From assembly GCF_019904175.1 (NCBI RefSeq), contig NZ_CP061913.1:1054001-1118000 (forward strand): a DNA stretch of 64,000 nt, written 5' to 3'. The notes under the pieces are model-generated. The model saw only the letters and a program-made list of their open reading frames with translations. It did no database searches and had not been told where the DNA came from. Source of the stretch: Dactylosporangium vinaceum. Lineage in GTDB: Bacteria > Actinomycetota > Actinomycetes > Mycobacteriales > Micromonosporaceae. Within the stretch, counting starts at the first letter, position 1, and each line of letters starts with the position of its first letter. Positions 43,657 to 52,640 of this stretch are shown here, piece after piece. The position numbers and the translations under genes were made by a program.

Positions 43657-43800
43657 CGGCGCACCGGCACGGCCGGCGCGGGTTGAACTGGGGCGGTGGG
43701 CGAAGGGTTCGCGGGCCGTCCGGGTGGAAAATGTCTGACCAAAGGGCGCGATCTGGGGCTCGGTGTCGGGGAGCCGACGGAACCCGGCCGGCTGGGGATC

Positions 43801-43812
43801 TAGCGTTCGCGC
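43801..43812 (+). promoter_or_regulatory. Leaderless promoter of the gene at 43813
   Basis: TAGCGT (43801-43806) plus six bases to ATG 43813. Confidence 0.55.
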
Positions 43813-44172
43813 ATGTTTGGACTCGGCCGGAAGCCCGGCGCCAATGCGATAGTCGCCCGGGGCGAGATCGTGCACGTCGAGCTCAAGGAGCCGATCGGAT
43901 ACACGGTGCGGGTGCTGGTGCTGCCCGACAGCGGCGCGTCGTTCGAGGCCGAGATCAAGGTGAGGCTGCGCGGGACCGCGGGGCCGATGATCGGCGAAGA
44001 GACCTGGGTCCGCTACGAGCCTGCGGCGCGCGGGCGGATCGAGTTCGACCGGGAGCGGATCAAGGATCGCAGCTACGACCGGGTGCGGGTCAATCCGGGG
44101 CTGCGCATCGTCGTCGACACGCTGTACCGCTACGGGGACCAGCCGGTAAGCGTGATCGCGACCGCGCGGTAG
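43813..44172 (+). CDS. Hypothetical protein
   Basis: A 119-residue soluble protein without signal peptide, membrane helix or cysteines. It begins MFGLGRKPGANAIVARGEIV and has an alternating beta pattern (YTVRVLVLPDSGASFEAEIKVRL; RSYDRVRVNPGLRIVVDTLY), suggesting a small beta-barrel. The family is unknown to me. Its stop lies two bases from the stop of the convergent gene. Confidence 0.75.
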   Translation: MFGLGRKPGANAIVARGEIVHVELKEPIGYTVRVLVLPDSGASFEAEIKVRLRGTAGPMIGEETWVRYEPAARGRIEFDRERIKDRSYDRVRVNPGLRIVVDTLYRYGDQPVSVIATAR

Positions 44173-44174
44173 GG

Positions 44175-44894
44175 CTACTCGTCCGGGTCCCAGGCGATGA
44201 GCCGGTCGAACTGCCCGCCGTCGCCTTCCAGCACCAGGGCGTCCATCGGGATGCGGCAGTACAGGGCCAGGACCAGGTCACTGGCGCTGCCGCGGGCGGT
44301 GGCGTCGGCCGGGCCGGCCGGGTCGCGGGCCAGCGTCACGCCGTCCGCGGCCAGGCCGAGGCGCCAGGAGCGGCCCTCGGCGGCCCGGTAGTCGAGGGCC
44401 ACCGGCCGGTGGGGCCAGCTGTACTCGCCCGCGCAGCACGTGGCCAGGAACTCGTCGACACCGTCGAGCGCCACGGCGGTCGGCAGCGGCTGTGGTGCGC
44501 CGGCCGTGAGCTGGGCGTCGTAGGTGTGGACGGCGACCTCCTGGAGCTGGTGGCGGGCCACGGCGCCGCTGGTCTGCGGTGACGCCGAGCGCTCCCACCA
44601 GGTCCAGCAGCGGCGGTCGGGGCCGGCCGCGAGCAGCGCGTCCTTGAAGAGCCGGTTCGACTCGTCGAGCCAGGCGAGCGGGTCGGCGGCGGGTGGATGC
44701 TCATCGGGGGCGGGGTCGCCGGCGACGATGGCGGCCCACTTGCGGCGGCCCTCGCCCAGGTGCCGGGCCAGATCGGCAAGCGTCCACCCCGGGCACGAGG
44801 GCACCGGCGCCGCGAGGCCGGGTGCGCTGTCGACCGCGGCGCGGAAGGCGGCCGACCGGTCGTCGATCAGGTCCAGCAGGGCGCGAAAGTCCAC
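44175..44894 (-). CDS. Maleylpyruvate isomerase-family (mycothiol-dependent type) protein
   Basis: A 239-residue protein of the DinB-like mycothiol-dependent enzyme family (TIGR03083). The N-terminal helix bundle carries SCPGWTLADLARHLGE with the first metal histidine, and HQLQEVAVHTYDAQL supplies the other two; the C-terminal domain ends LVLALYCRIPMDAL. Such proteins use mycothiol, the actinobacterial thiol, as cofactor for isomerisation or detoxification; the substrate here is unknown. GTG 44894 has TAGACA six bases upstream. Confidence 0.87.
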   Translation of the reverse strand: MDFRALLDLIDDRSAAFRAAVDSAPGLAAPVPSCPGWTLADLARHLGEGRRKWAAIVAGDPAPDEHPPAADPLAWLDESNRLFKDALLAAGPDRRCWTWWERSASPQTSGAVARHQLQEVAVHTYDAQLTAGAPQPLPTAVALDGVDEFLATCCAGEYSWPHRPVALDYRAAEGRSWRLGLAADGVTLARDPAGPADATARGSASDLVLALYCRIPMDALVLEGDGGQFDRLIAWDPDE

Positions 44895-44936
44895 GACTGC
44901 TGTCTAGCACCGCGTCCGGACCGCGGACATCGAATT

Positions 44937-46865
44937 TCAGTAGCGGTGGCTGCCCTGGGCGCCGCGCATCGCCCGCTCGGCCAGGGCCAGGTCGGACGCG
45001 GCGGCGCGGGCGAAGGGGCTGGAGGCGCCGAGGAGTTCGGCGTAGACGGCCTGGGCGGCGCGATACTCGGTGATCGCCTCGTCCAGCCGGCCCAGGTCGT
45101 GCAGCACGCTGGCCAGGCGGTGCCGGGAGACGGCGGTGTCGAGGTGGACCGGGCCCAGCAGGCGCAGCCGGCTGCCGAGGACGGCGCGGTGCTCCGACTC
45201 GGCGTCGTTGAGGCGGCCCGCGTGGTGCAGGGCCGAGGCCAGCAGGCTGCGGCTCATCAGCGTGTCGCGGTGCTCGGGGCCGAGCAGGCGGGCCCGGGCC
45301 CGCATGACCGTCTGGTGCTCGTCGATGGCCCGGTCGAGTTCGCCCATGTCCTGGTAGACCTTGGCCAGGTTGCTGCGGCTGATGAGCGTTTCCTGGTGGT
45401 TGGCGCCCAGGACCCGGGTCCGCGACTCGAGGACCCGCTGGTGCTCGTTCTCGGCCTTGGTCAGGTCGCCGAGCTGGTGGTAGATGGTCGCCAGGTGGCT
45501 GCGGCTGGTAAGCGTGTCGGGGTGGTCCTCGCCGAGGATGCGGACCCGGGCGGTCAGGGCCTCGTCGCACTCGACGAGGGCCTCGGCCAGGCGGTCGAGG
45601 TCGCGCAGGACGGTGGCGTGCTGGTCGCGGGCGGTCAGCGTGTCCGGATGGTCCCAGCCGAGGGCGTGGGCGCGGGCGTCGACGATCTCGCGGTACGCCT
45701 CCTCGGCCTCCTGCAGCTGGCCCCGCCAGTGCAGGTCCGTGGCCCGCTGCCAGGTCGCGGAGTCGTCGTAGACGCGCGGGGCCGGAGAGGGGCGGCGGCG
45801 CGGCTCGGGCGCGGGCCACTCGACCGGGTCCGGCTCGTCGTCGCCGTGGTCGGCGGCCTGGGAGCCGTAGACGGTCGAGGACATCATGTGCGGATACACG
45901 TCGTCGTCCATCCGCTGCGGCTGCTGGTGCGGGATCGCCGGCGGCGGTGGCGGGGGCGGCGGCTGCATGACCGGCGGCGGGGCGACGGGGTGCTGCGGCG
46001 GGGCCGGCTGGTGGATGGGCGCCTGGTGAACGGGCGGCTGATGCACGGGGGGTTGGTGGATGGGCGGCTGGTGGATGACGGGGCGGCTCGGGATGCGGAC
46101 GGGCTCGTACGTCTGCGGCTCGTCGTAGCGCGGCTCGAGGTCGTCGAGGATCTCCGAGGGCACGTCGATCGGGGACTCGTGGGCCCGGCGGCGCAGTTCG
46201 CGGCGCAGGGAGACGATCGCGTCGGAGATGCCGTCGGAGCGGTCGCCCAGGCGCCAGGCCACGGCCACGACGGGGCGGTCGAGGGCGGTGCTCAGCTGGC
46301 GGACCGAGTTGAGGATCGAGTCGTCCGGAGCGGCGTTGATGATGACCAGCGCGGCCTGGAACGAGGCGGTCGGGCCGACCAGCAGCGCCTGGAGGGTGGC
46401 CTGCATCCGGGCCATGGAGAACCCGGTGCCGGCGCGGACGTCCACGATGATGTGGGCCTCCGACATGGCGATGGGGCCCAGGAAGTACCCGAAAACGGGT
46501 TGGAGTTTCTGTCCTTCACGGCCGGCGGCCTCGTAGAGGGCGGCGTTGGCGCCCTCGTGATAGGCGATGGCCTGCGGGGCGTGGCCGCGGATGAGCTGGA
46601 CGAAGCGGTCGTAGGCGCCCTCGGCGTCGCCCTCCTGCTGGGCCCGGCCGGCGGAGGCCAGGCGCTCCTCGCGCTCACCGGAGCGGACGTTTATCGTCCC
46701 GCCGGACAGGCCCGCGAGTCCGACCAGGACACCCGCGCCGACCAGGGCGGCGGCGCCGGCGGTGCTGCGGAACTGCACGGTCGTCAGCACGCCCAGGGCG
46801 ACCAGGCACAGCCCGACGAATACGACGAGAAATCGGGTCTGGCCACTCCAGCGTCCGCCAGTCAT
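44937..46865 (-). CDS. Membrane-anchored tetratricopeptide repeat protein with proline-rich linker
   Basis: A 642-residue protein. Two N-terminal helices (FLVVFVGLCLVALGVLTTVQ and GAAALVGAGVLVGLAGLSGG) anchor a domain of about 180 residues resembling a Rossmann-like effector fold (AHIIVDVRAGTGFSMARMQA, AALVIINAAPDDSIL, RPVVAVAWRLGDRS). A Pro/His/Gln linker with five-residue repeats of the type PPVHQ spans about 260-330. The C-terminal part holds six TPR units of 42 residues (LGEDHPDTLTSR, LGPEHRDTLMSR and similar), typical of actinobacterial TPR_12 scaffold proteins. Partners are unknown. GAGGACCG just before the ATG serves as ribosome site. Confidence 0.85.
   Translation of the reverse strand: MTGGRWSGQTRFLVVFVGLCLVALGVLTTVQFRSTAGAAALVGAGVLVGLAGLSGGTINVRSGEREERLASAGRAQQEGDAEGAYDRFVQLIRGHAPQAIAYHEGANAALYEAAGREGQKLQPVFGYFLGPIAMSEAHIIVDVRAGTGFSMARMQATLQALLVGPTASFQAALVIINAAPDDSILNSVRQLSTALDRPVVAVAWRLGDRSDGISDAIVSLRRELRRRAHESPIDVPSEILDDLEPRYDEPQTYEPVRIPSRPVIHQPPIHQPPVHQPPVHQAPIHQPAPPQHPVAPPPVMQPPPPPPPPAIPHQQPQRMDDDVYPHMMSSTVYGSQAADHGDDEPDPVEWPAPEPRRRPSPAPRVYDDSATWQRATDLHWRGQLQEAEEAYREIVDARAHALGWDHPDTLTARDQHATVLRDLDRLAEALVECDEALTARVRILGEDHPDTLTSRSHLATIYHQLGDLTKAENEHQRVLESRTRVLGANHQETLISRSNLAKVYQDMGELDRAIDEHQTVMRARARLLGPEHRDTLMSRSLLASALHHAGRLNDAESEHRAVLGSRLRLLGPVHLDTAVSRHRLASVLHDLGRLDEAITEYRAAQAVYAELLGASSPFARAAASDLALAERAMRGAQGSHRY
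46005..46080. repeat. 15-bp coding repeats for the PPxHQ linker
   Basis: Tandem copies of a unit like GGCGGCTGGTGGATG encode the repeated (P)P-I/V-H-Q segments of the TPR protein. They are in-frame and probably vary in number between strains. Confidence 0.6.
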
Positions 46866-47018
46866 CGGTCCTCTTCATCCGCACTGCACAAAGATGTCTA
46901 AGCCGCAACCGCCGCTGAACCCGAGACGACCCCTCCGAAGATCACTACAGGCGACAGGGTGAGATCCCCAGCGTGACGAGAATCTTCCCACGAACCGATG
47001 TATCCACGGTAGATCGAC

Positions 47019-47042
47019 CGCGTGAACCCCGCCATTCACGCG
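47019..47042 (-). terminator. Hairpin after the ABC exporter operon
   Basis: CGCGTGAA (47019-47026) and TTCACGCG (47035-47042) form a perfect 8-base stem with an 8-base loop, 38 bases beyond the minus-strand stop at 47080. The rest of the 214-base gap 46866-47079 holds the TPR gene promoter (TAGACA at 46893-46898 on the minus strand) and nothing else I can identify. Confidence 0.5.
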
Positions 47043-47079
47043 AACCGGCGCTCGTCACTGTCATCTACCCGACAGCGAT

Positions 47080-48864
47080 TCAGAGGAGGGAGTCCCGCCA
47101 CTGTGCGTGCAGGTCGGCGTAGCGGCCGCCGCGGTCGATGAGCGCCGCGGGCGGCCCGTCCTCGACGATCCGGCCGCCGGACATGACGAGCACCCGGTCG
47201 GCGATCTCCACTGTGGACAGGCGATGGGCGATGACCAGGGCGGTCCGTGCGGCCAGGATCGTGCGCAGCGCCTGCTGGACCAGGCGCTCGCTCGGGATGT
47301 CCAGTGAGGACGTGGCCTCGTCGAGGATCAGCACTGCGGGGTCGGCCAAGAAGGCACGGGCGAACGCCACGAGTTGGCGCTGGCCGGCCGAAAGTCGTCC
47401 CCCGCGCTTGCGAACGTCGGTGTCGTAGCCGTCGGGCAGGGCGCGGATGAACGCGTCGGCGCCGATCGCGGCGGCCGCCGCCTGCACCTCGGCCCGGGTC
47501 GCGGCCGGGCGCCCGAACGCGATGTTGTCGGCGACGGTACCGCTGAACAGGTAGTTTTCCTGCGTCACCATCACGATCGCGCGGCGCAGGTCGTCCTCGG
47601 CGAGGCAGCGCAGGTCGACGCCGTCCAGGGCGAGCGTGCCCGCCGTCGGGTCGTAGAACCGGGCCACCAGCTTGGCCAGTGTGGACTTGCCGGCACCCGT
47701 CGCGCCGACCAGGGCGACCGTCTGGCCGGCCGGGATGTACAGGTCAAGCGGCGGCAGCACGGGCCGGTCGGCCTTGTAGGCGAACTCCACCGCGTCGAAC
47801 GTCAGTTCGCCGCGCGCCGCGGTCAGTGGCGTGGGGACCGGGGGCTCCGCGACGGCGGGGGGCTCGGCGAGTACCGCCGCCAGCTTCTCCAGCGCGGCCG
47901 TCGCGGACTGCAGGGTGTTGTAGAACTGCGACAGCTCCTGCATCGGCTCGTAGAACCGGCGCAGGTAGAGCAGGAACGCGGCCAGGACGCCGACCTCGGT
48001 CTCGCCGTGCAGCACCCGCCAGCCGCCGTAGGTGAGCACGACAGCTATCGACACGTTGCCGATCAACTTGATCGCGGGGGAGTAGGTCGCGACCAGCCGC
48101 TGCGCGTGCAGGCTGGCCCGGCGGTAGTCGCCGTTGACGGCGGCGAAGATCTCGTCGTTGCGCCGCTCGCGCCGGAACGCCTGGACGGCCCGGATGCCGC
48201 CGAGCGACTCCACGAAGTGGATGATGACGAGCGCGATCGTCTCCCGGGTCCGCCGGTACGCCCTCGCGCTGGCCCGCTGGAACCACCGCGACAGCCACAG
48301 CAGCAGCGGGAACGACGCCAGCGTCACCAGGGCGAGCGGCAGGTCGAGCCACAGCAGGATGCCGGCCACGGAGAGCACCGACAGCGCGGCCAGCACCAGG
48401 TCGTCAAGGGCGCCGTCGGTCAGCTCGGCGATGTTGTCGACGTCGCTGGTGAGCCTGGCGATGACCCGGCCCGACGTGAAGCGCTCGTGGAAGCCGATCG
48501 ACAGCCGCTGGAGGTGGTTGTAGACGCGGGTGCGCAGGTCGAACAGGACGGCGTTGCCGACCCGCCCGGACATGGCCAGGAACGCCCGGCGGGTGCCGAA
48601 CTCGGCGAGCGTCGCCACCGCGAACAGGACGGTGACGAGCACCAGCGTCGGCGGGTGGCCGATGCCCCGGTCGATGCCGAGCTTGACCAGGTAGGGCCCG
48701 GTCATGCCGGTCAGGTTCTGGGTCAGCAGCAGCACGACGAGGCCGGCGATGGCCGCGCGGTGCGGGCGCAGGAGCGAGCCCAGCAGCCTGCGGCTGGCGA
48801 TGCGCTGGGTGGGGTCGGGCTCGTCGGTCGCGGTGCCCCGCCACCGTTGCACGTCAAGCGCCAC
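47080..48864 (-). CDS. ABC exporter half-transporter, catalytically complete partner
   Basis: A 594-residue type IV half-exporter: six membrane helices (residues about 30-330) and an ATPase with Walker A VGATGAGKSTLAKL, Q-loop VTQENYLFSG, signature RLSAGQRQLVAFARA, Walker B VLILDEATSSLD with catalytic Glu, and H-loop VIAHRLSTVE. Its signature reads LSAGQ in place of LSGGQ. It starts 10 bases inside the upstream half-exporter gene (GTG 48864), so the two assemble as a heterodimer of the Rv1272c/Rv1273c or TM287/288 kind. Lipid or drug export is likely. Confidence 0.92.
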   Translation of the reverse strand: MALDVQRWRGTATDEPDPTQRIASRRLLGSLLRPHRAAIAGLVVLLLTQNLTGMTGPYLVKLGIDRGIGHPPTLVLVTVLFAVATLAEFGTRRAFLAMSGRVGNAVLFDLRTRVYNHLQRLSIGFHERFTSGRVIARLTSDVDNIAELTDGALDDLVLAALSVLSVAGILLWLDLPLALVTLASFPLLLWLSRWFQRASARAYRRTRETIALVIIHFVESLGGIRAVQAFRRERRNDEIFAAVNGDYRRASLHAQRLVATYSPAIKLIGNVSIAVVLTYGGWRVLHGETEVGVLAAFLLYLRRFYEPMQELSQFYNTLQSATAALEKLAAVLAEPPAVAEPPVPTPLTAARGELTFDAVEFAYKADRPVLPPLDLYIPAGQTVALVGATGAGKSTLAKLVARFYDPTAGTLALDGVDLRCLAEDDLRRAIVMVTQENYLFSGTVADNIAFGRPAATRAEVQAAAAAIGADAFIRALPDGYDTDVRKRGGRLSAGQRQLVAFARAFLADPAVLILDEATSSLDIPSERLVQQALRTILAARTALVIAHRLSTVEIADRVLVMSGGRIVEDGPPAALIDRGGRYADLHAQWRDSLL

Positions 48865-50614
48865 GCAGCACCTCGCGATAGCCGGGGCAGGTCGCCAGCA
48901 GCTGCGAGTGGGTCCCGATCGCGGCCAGCCGGCCCCCGTCGAGGAACGCGACCCGGTCGGCCAGCGCGATCGTCGAGGGCCGGTGGACCACGAGCAGCGC
49001 CGTCGTCCCCGCGAGCACCGTCGAGAGCGCCGACTCGACGAGCGCCTCGGTGTGCACGTCGAGCGCCGACAGCGGGTCGTCGAGCACGAGGATGCGCGGC
49101 CGGCCGACGACCGCGCGGGCCAGCGCGAGCCGCTGCCGCTGGCCGCCGGAGAGGGAGAGGCCCTGCTCGCCGATGCGCGTGTCGAGCCCCCACGGCAGGT
49201 CATAGGCGAACCCGGCCTGGGCGATCTCGAGGGCTTCCGCGATCTCCGCATCGGTCGCGCCGGTACGCCCGAGCGTCAGGTTCTCCCGGACGCTCATCGA
49301 GAACAGCGTGGGGTCCTCGAACGCGGTGCCCACGATGCGCCGCAGCGAGTCGAGCGTCAGGTCGCGCACGTCGTGCCCGTCGATGGTGATCGCGCCCGCG
49401 TCGACGTCGTAGAGCCGCGGCACCAGCGAGACGAGCGTCGTCTTGCCGCTGCCGGTCAGCCCGACGATCGCGACCGTCTCGCCCGGCTGCACCTCCAGGT
49501 CGATGCCGCGCAGAATCGGCCGGCCGGGCTCGTAGCCGAAGTGCACGCCGGCGAAGCGCAGCCGGCCCTCCACAGTGGACAGCGCCACGGCGCCGGGGCG
49601 GTCCACGATGGATGGGGGTGTGTCCAGCACCTCGTAGATGCGCACCGACGCGCTCATCGCCTCCTGCGCGTTGGCGATGATCCAGCCCAGGATGTCGATC
49701 GGCCAGACGAGCATCACCTGCAGCGCCACGAACGCGACGAGCGTGCCGACGGTGAGCCGGCCGTGGGCGACCTGCACGGCCCCGGCGACGAGCACGACCG
49801 CGAGCGTCACGTTGGGCACCAGGTCGAACTGCGAGAGCGTGCGGGCGACCATGCGGGTCTTGCCGACGCCCAGGTCGTGGACGTGCCGGGCGCCCCCGGC
49901 GAAGTGCTCGCTCATGTGGTCGCGCCGGCCGAACGCGCGGATCACCCGGATGCCCTGGGCGGCCTCCTCGACCCGGGTGGTCAGGTCGCCGATGGCGTCC
50001 TGGAGCTCGCGGGAGGCGGCGAAGTACCTGGCGGTGAACCGCCGCACGATCAGGAACAGCGGGATCGCGCTGAGGGTCACGAACAGGCCGAGCGGCCAGT
50101 AGAGGTGGATCAGCAGCGCGGAGACGGCGATGTAGGTGGCCAGGTTGAGCACGAAGAAGAACAGCCCGAACGACAGGAACCGCCGGATCGACGACAGGTC
50201 GGCGGTCGCCCGCGAGAGCAGCTGCCCGGACTGCCAGCGGTCGTGGAACTCGATCGGCAGCCGCTGCAGATGGGCGTAGAGGTCTTCGCGCAGCCGCGCC
50301 TCCATGCCGGCCGACGACGCCGACTGGGCCCAGCGGCGCACGAAGCTCAGCGCGCTCTCGCACACTCCCAGCAGGATCGCGAGCCCGCCGAGCAGGAACA
50401 GCCCGCCGGTGTCGCCGTGGCGCACCGGGCCGTCGATGACGTGCTGGATGAGCAGCGGGATCGCGATGCTGGCCGCGGTGGAGAGCACCGCCGCGACCAT
50501 CGACCAGGCGGTGACGCCGTAGTAGGGCCGCAGGTAGACCCGCATGCGCCAGAGGGCGTTGAACTTGGAGGACGACCGCCGCGCCGGCTGAGGCGGCGCG
50601 GCGGTCGTGGTCAT
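48854..50614 (-). CDS. ABC exporter half-transporter with degenerate Walker B
   Basis: A 586-residue half-exporter: six membrane helices and an ATPase with Walker A VGLTGSGKTTLVSL, signature LSLSGGQRQRLALARA, Walker B ILVLDDPLSALD and H-loop LVVHRPSTI. The catalytic Glu after Walker B is Asp, so this nucleotide site should be slow or inactive, while the partner subunit keeps Glu. Paired with the partner's LSAGQ signature, this site is the degenerate one of an asymmetric heterodimer. ATG 50614 has TACTTT six bases upstream, so the operon is leaderless. Confidence 0.93.
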   Translation of the reverse strand: MTTTAAPPQPARRSSSKFNALWRMRVYLRPYYGVTAWSMVAAVLSTAASIAIPLLIQHVIDGPVRHGDTGGLFLLGGLAILLGVCESALSFVRRWAQSASSAGMEARLREDLYAHLQRLPIEFHDRWQSGQLLSRATADLSSIRRFLSFGLFFFVLNLATYIAVSALLIHLYWPLGLFVTLSAIPLFLIVRRFTARYFAASRELQDAIGDLTTRVEEAAQGIRVIRAFGRRDHMSEHFAGGARHVHDLGVGKTRMVARTLSQFDLVPNVTLAVVLVAGAVQVAHGRLTVGTLVAFVALQVMLVWPIDILGWIIANAQEAMSASVRIYEVLDTPPSIVDRPGAVALSTVEGRLRFAGVHFGYEPGRPILRGIDLEVQPGETVAIVGLTGSGKTTLVSLVPRLYDVDAGAITIDGHDVRDLTLDSLRRIVGTAFEDPTLFSMSVRENLTLGRTGATDAEIAEALEIAQAGFAYDLPWGLDTRIGEQGLSLSGGQRQRLALARAVVGRPRILVLDDPLSALDVHTEALVESALSTVLAGTTALLVVHRPSTIALADRVAFLDGGRLAAIGTHSQLLATCPGYREVLRGA

Positions 50615-50657
50615 GTACCCAAAGTACGTGCGCCGTTACATCGGCGCCAACCGATAT

Positions 50658-51146
50658 TTAAGCCGCCTCGAAGTCGAGCAGCCAGCGCTTGACCGGCAGG
50701 CCCCAGCGGAAGCCGCCGAGGGTGCCGTCCAGGCGCAGCACCCGGTGGCACGGCACGAACAGCGCGGCCGCGTTCGTCGCGCAGGCCATCGCGGCCGCCC
50801 GCACCGCCGCCGGCCGCCCGGCCCGGTCGGCGAACTCGGTGTAGGTCACCGGCCCGCCCGCGGGCACCTGCCGCAGCACCTCCCACGCGTGCGTGATGAA
50901 CTGCCCGCCGCGCTGGCGCACCGGGACCTCGTCGATCGCGGTGAGGTCACCGTCCAAATAGGACAGCAGGGCCTTCAGCGGTACGCCCGGATCGTCGCGG
51001 TGCTCGACCGCCCCCACGACCCGGCCCAGTGTCATGAGCCCCGGCACATCGGTCGTCCAGCCGCTGGCCAGGACTGCCCCGTCGGCGTCGGTGAGCATCG
51101 TGAACGGGCCGGCCGGGGTGTCGGTGGTGGTGAAGTACGTGGTCAC
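50658..51146 (-). CDS. ogt: Methylated-DNA--protein-cysteine methyltransferase
   Basis: A 162-residue suicide enzyme that removes alkyl groups from O6-guanine onto its cysteine in VPCHRVLR. The helix-turn-helix part (VPAGGPVTYTEFADRAGRPAAV, then AMACATNAA) and GGFRWGLPVKRWLLDFE ending match Ogt. The GTG start has GGAGG five bases upstream and overlaps the stop of the Ada-AlkA gene (GTGA), so they are translated together. The pair equals a split E. coli Ada: here the guanine-repair domain is a separate protein. Confidence 0.94.
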   Translation of the reverse strand: MTTYFTTTDTPAGPFTMLTDADGAVLASGWTTDVPGLMTLGRVVGAVEHRDDPGVPLKALLSYLDGDLTAIDEVPVRQRGGQFITHAWEVLRQVPAGGPVTYTEFADRAGRPAAVRAAAMACATNAAALFVPCHRVLRLDGTLGGFRWGLPVKRWLLDFEAA

Positions 51147-52555
51147 GGCATCCTCCAGAGTCGGATGGCGGCGTAGGACCGCCAGGGCCGCCAGCGCTCG
51201 GCGTGCGCGGCCAGGGCTTTCGGTGTGTCGGGGAGTCCGGCCGCCCGGGCGCCGCGCAGGATGCCCAGGTCGGTCGGCAGGAACGCGTCGGGGTCGCCCA
51301 GGGCGCGCATCGCGGTGTACTGCGCGGTCCAGTCCCCGATGCCGGGCAGCGCCTTGAGCTTCTCGATTGTCTCATTGCGGTCGCCGCCCCCGTCGAGGTC
51401 CAGGTCGCCGGCGGCCACCGCCTCGGCCAGCCCGCGCAGCGTCCGGCGCCGCGCCTCCGGCATCGCGAACGCCCCGTCCGGCAGCGCCAGCAGCTCCTCG
51501 GCGCTCGGGAAGTATCCCGCATCCGCGGCGATGAGCCTGCGCAGCACCGTTCGCGCGGCGGCGACCGAGATCTGCTGGCCGACGACGGCCCGCACCGCGA
51601 TCTCGAAGCCGTCGGTGGCCCGCGGCACCCGCACGCCCTCCTCCTTGAGCACCATCGGCGCCAGGGCAGGGTCGGCGCCGAGCACCGCGTCGACGGCGGC
51701 CGGGTCGGCGTCGAGGTCGAACAGCCGCCGGCAGCGGGCCACGGCCGGCGCCAGGTCGCGCAGGTCGGTCAGCCGCATCGTGGCCGCGACGTGGCCCTCG
51801 CGGATGGCCAGCGTCACCCGTCCGGGGCCGTGCGGCAGGCGCAGATTCCGGTGGTAGCCGTCCGCGTCGAGCTGGTCGATGCCGTCGACGGCCCGGTCGC
51901 CGAGGAACGACAGCAGCGCCTCGGCGTGCAGCGGTGCGCGGTACGGCAGCCGGACCGTCACCACGCCCTCGTCGGTCTCGGCGAGCGTGCGCCGCTCGCG
52001 CAGCTGCGACGGCGTCCGCCCGTAGATCTCGCGGATCGTGTCGTTGAACTGCCGCACGCTGCCGAAGCCGGCCGCGAACGCGATGTCGGCCAGCCCCAGC
52101 CCGGTCGTCTCGATGAGCACGCGGGCCGTCTGGGCGCGCTGGGCCCGGGCCAGGGCGAGCGGGCCCGCCCCCACCTCGGTGCTGAGCATGCGGTGCAGGT
52201 GGCGGTCGGTGTACCCCAGCCGCCCGGCCAGCCCCGGCACCCCGTCGCGGTCGACCACGCCGTCGGCGATCAGCCGCATCGCGCGCCCGACGACGTCGCC
52301 GCGCACGTCCCAGTCCGGCGAGCCGGGTGCCGCGTCGGGCCGGCACCGCAGGCACGCCCGGAACCCCTCGCGCTGCGCGGCCGCCGCCGTCGGCAGGAAC
52401 CGCACGTTCTCCCGCTTCGGCACGATCGCCGGGCAGGACGGCCGACAATAGATCTTGGTCGACTTGACAGCGGTGACGAACACGCCGTCGAAGCGCGAGT
52501 CACGGCTGGTGGCCGCCTTGCGGCAGGTTTCGAAGTCGAGTTCCACGACTTCCAT
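51143..52555 (-). CDS. Ada-AlkA fusion: methyl-sensing activator and 3-methyladenine DNA glycosylase
   Basis: A 470-residue fusion. Residues 1-85 are the Ada zinc domain with cysteines C37, C41, C68 and C71; the first is the methylphosphotriester acceptor. An AraC helix-turn-helix follows (LGYTDRHLHRMLSTEVG, IAFAAGFGSVRQFNDTIREI). From about 190 to the end is AlkA: an N-terminal fold (LLSFLGDRAVDGIDQL) and HhH-GPD glycosylase (VRAVVGQQISVAAARTVL; LKALPGIGDWTAQYTAMRAL; catalytic Asp in PTDLGILRG). It senses methylation, activates its own operon and removes alkylated bases. ATG 52555 starts the zinc domain; the frame extends upstream without homology. Confidence 0.94.
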   Translation of the reverse strand: MEVVELDFETCRKAATSRDSRFDGVFVTAVKSTKIYCRPSCPAIVPKRENVRFLPTAAAAQREGFRACLRCRPDAAPGSPDWDVRGDVVGRAMRLIADGVVDRDGVPGLAGRLGYTDRHLHRMLSTEVGAGPLALARAQRAQTARVLIETTGLGLADIAFAAGFGSVRQFNDTIREIYGRTPSQLRERRTLAETDEGVVTVRLPYRAPLHAEALLSFLGDRAVDGIDQLDADGYHRNLRLPHGPGRVTLAIREGHVAATMRLTDLRDLAPAVARCRRLFDLDADPAAVDAVLGADPALAPMVLKEEGVRVPRATDGFEIAVRAVVGQQISVAAARTVLRRLIAADAGYFPSAEELLALPDGAFAMPEARRRTLRGLAEAVAAGDLDLDGGGDRNETIEKLKALPGIGDWTAQYTAMRALGDPDAFLPTDLGILRGARAAGLPDTPKALAAHAERWRPWRSYAAIRLWRMP

Positions 52556-52599
52556 CCTGCCCCCGTTCCGGTCGGGCGACTGGCGGTTTTCGGACGCCT

Positions 52600-52605
52600 T
52601 ACTCT
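52600..52605 (+). promoter_or_regulatory. -10 element of the Asp-repeat gene
   Basis: TACTCT (52600-52605) would give a transcript starting near 52612, leaving a short leader with GGGAG before ATG 52641. On the other strand TAAGGC (52596-52601) could serve the divergent Ada-AlkA gene. Confidence 0.4.
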
Positions 52606-52640
52606 GATGGCCACTGGCGGCGACATTTCTGGGAGTGGCG

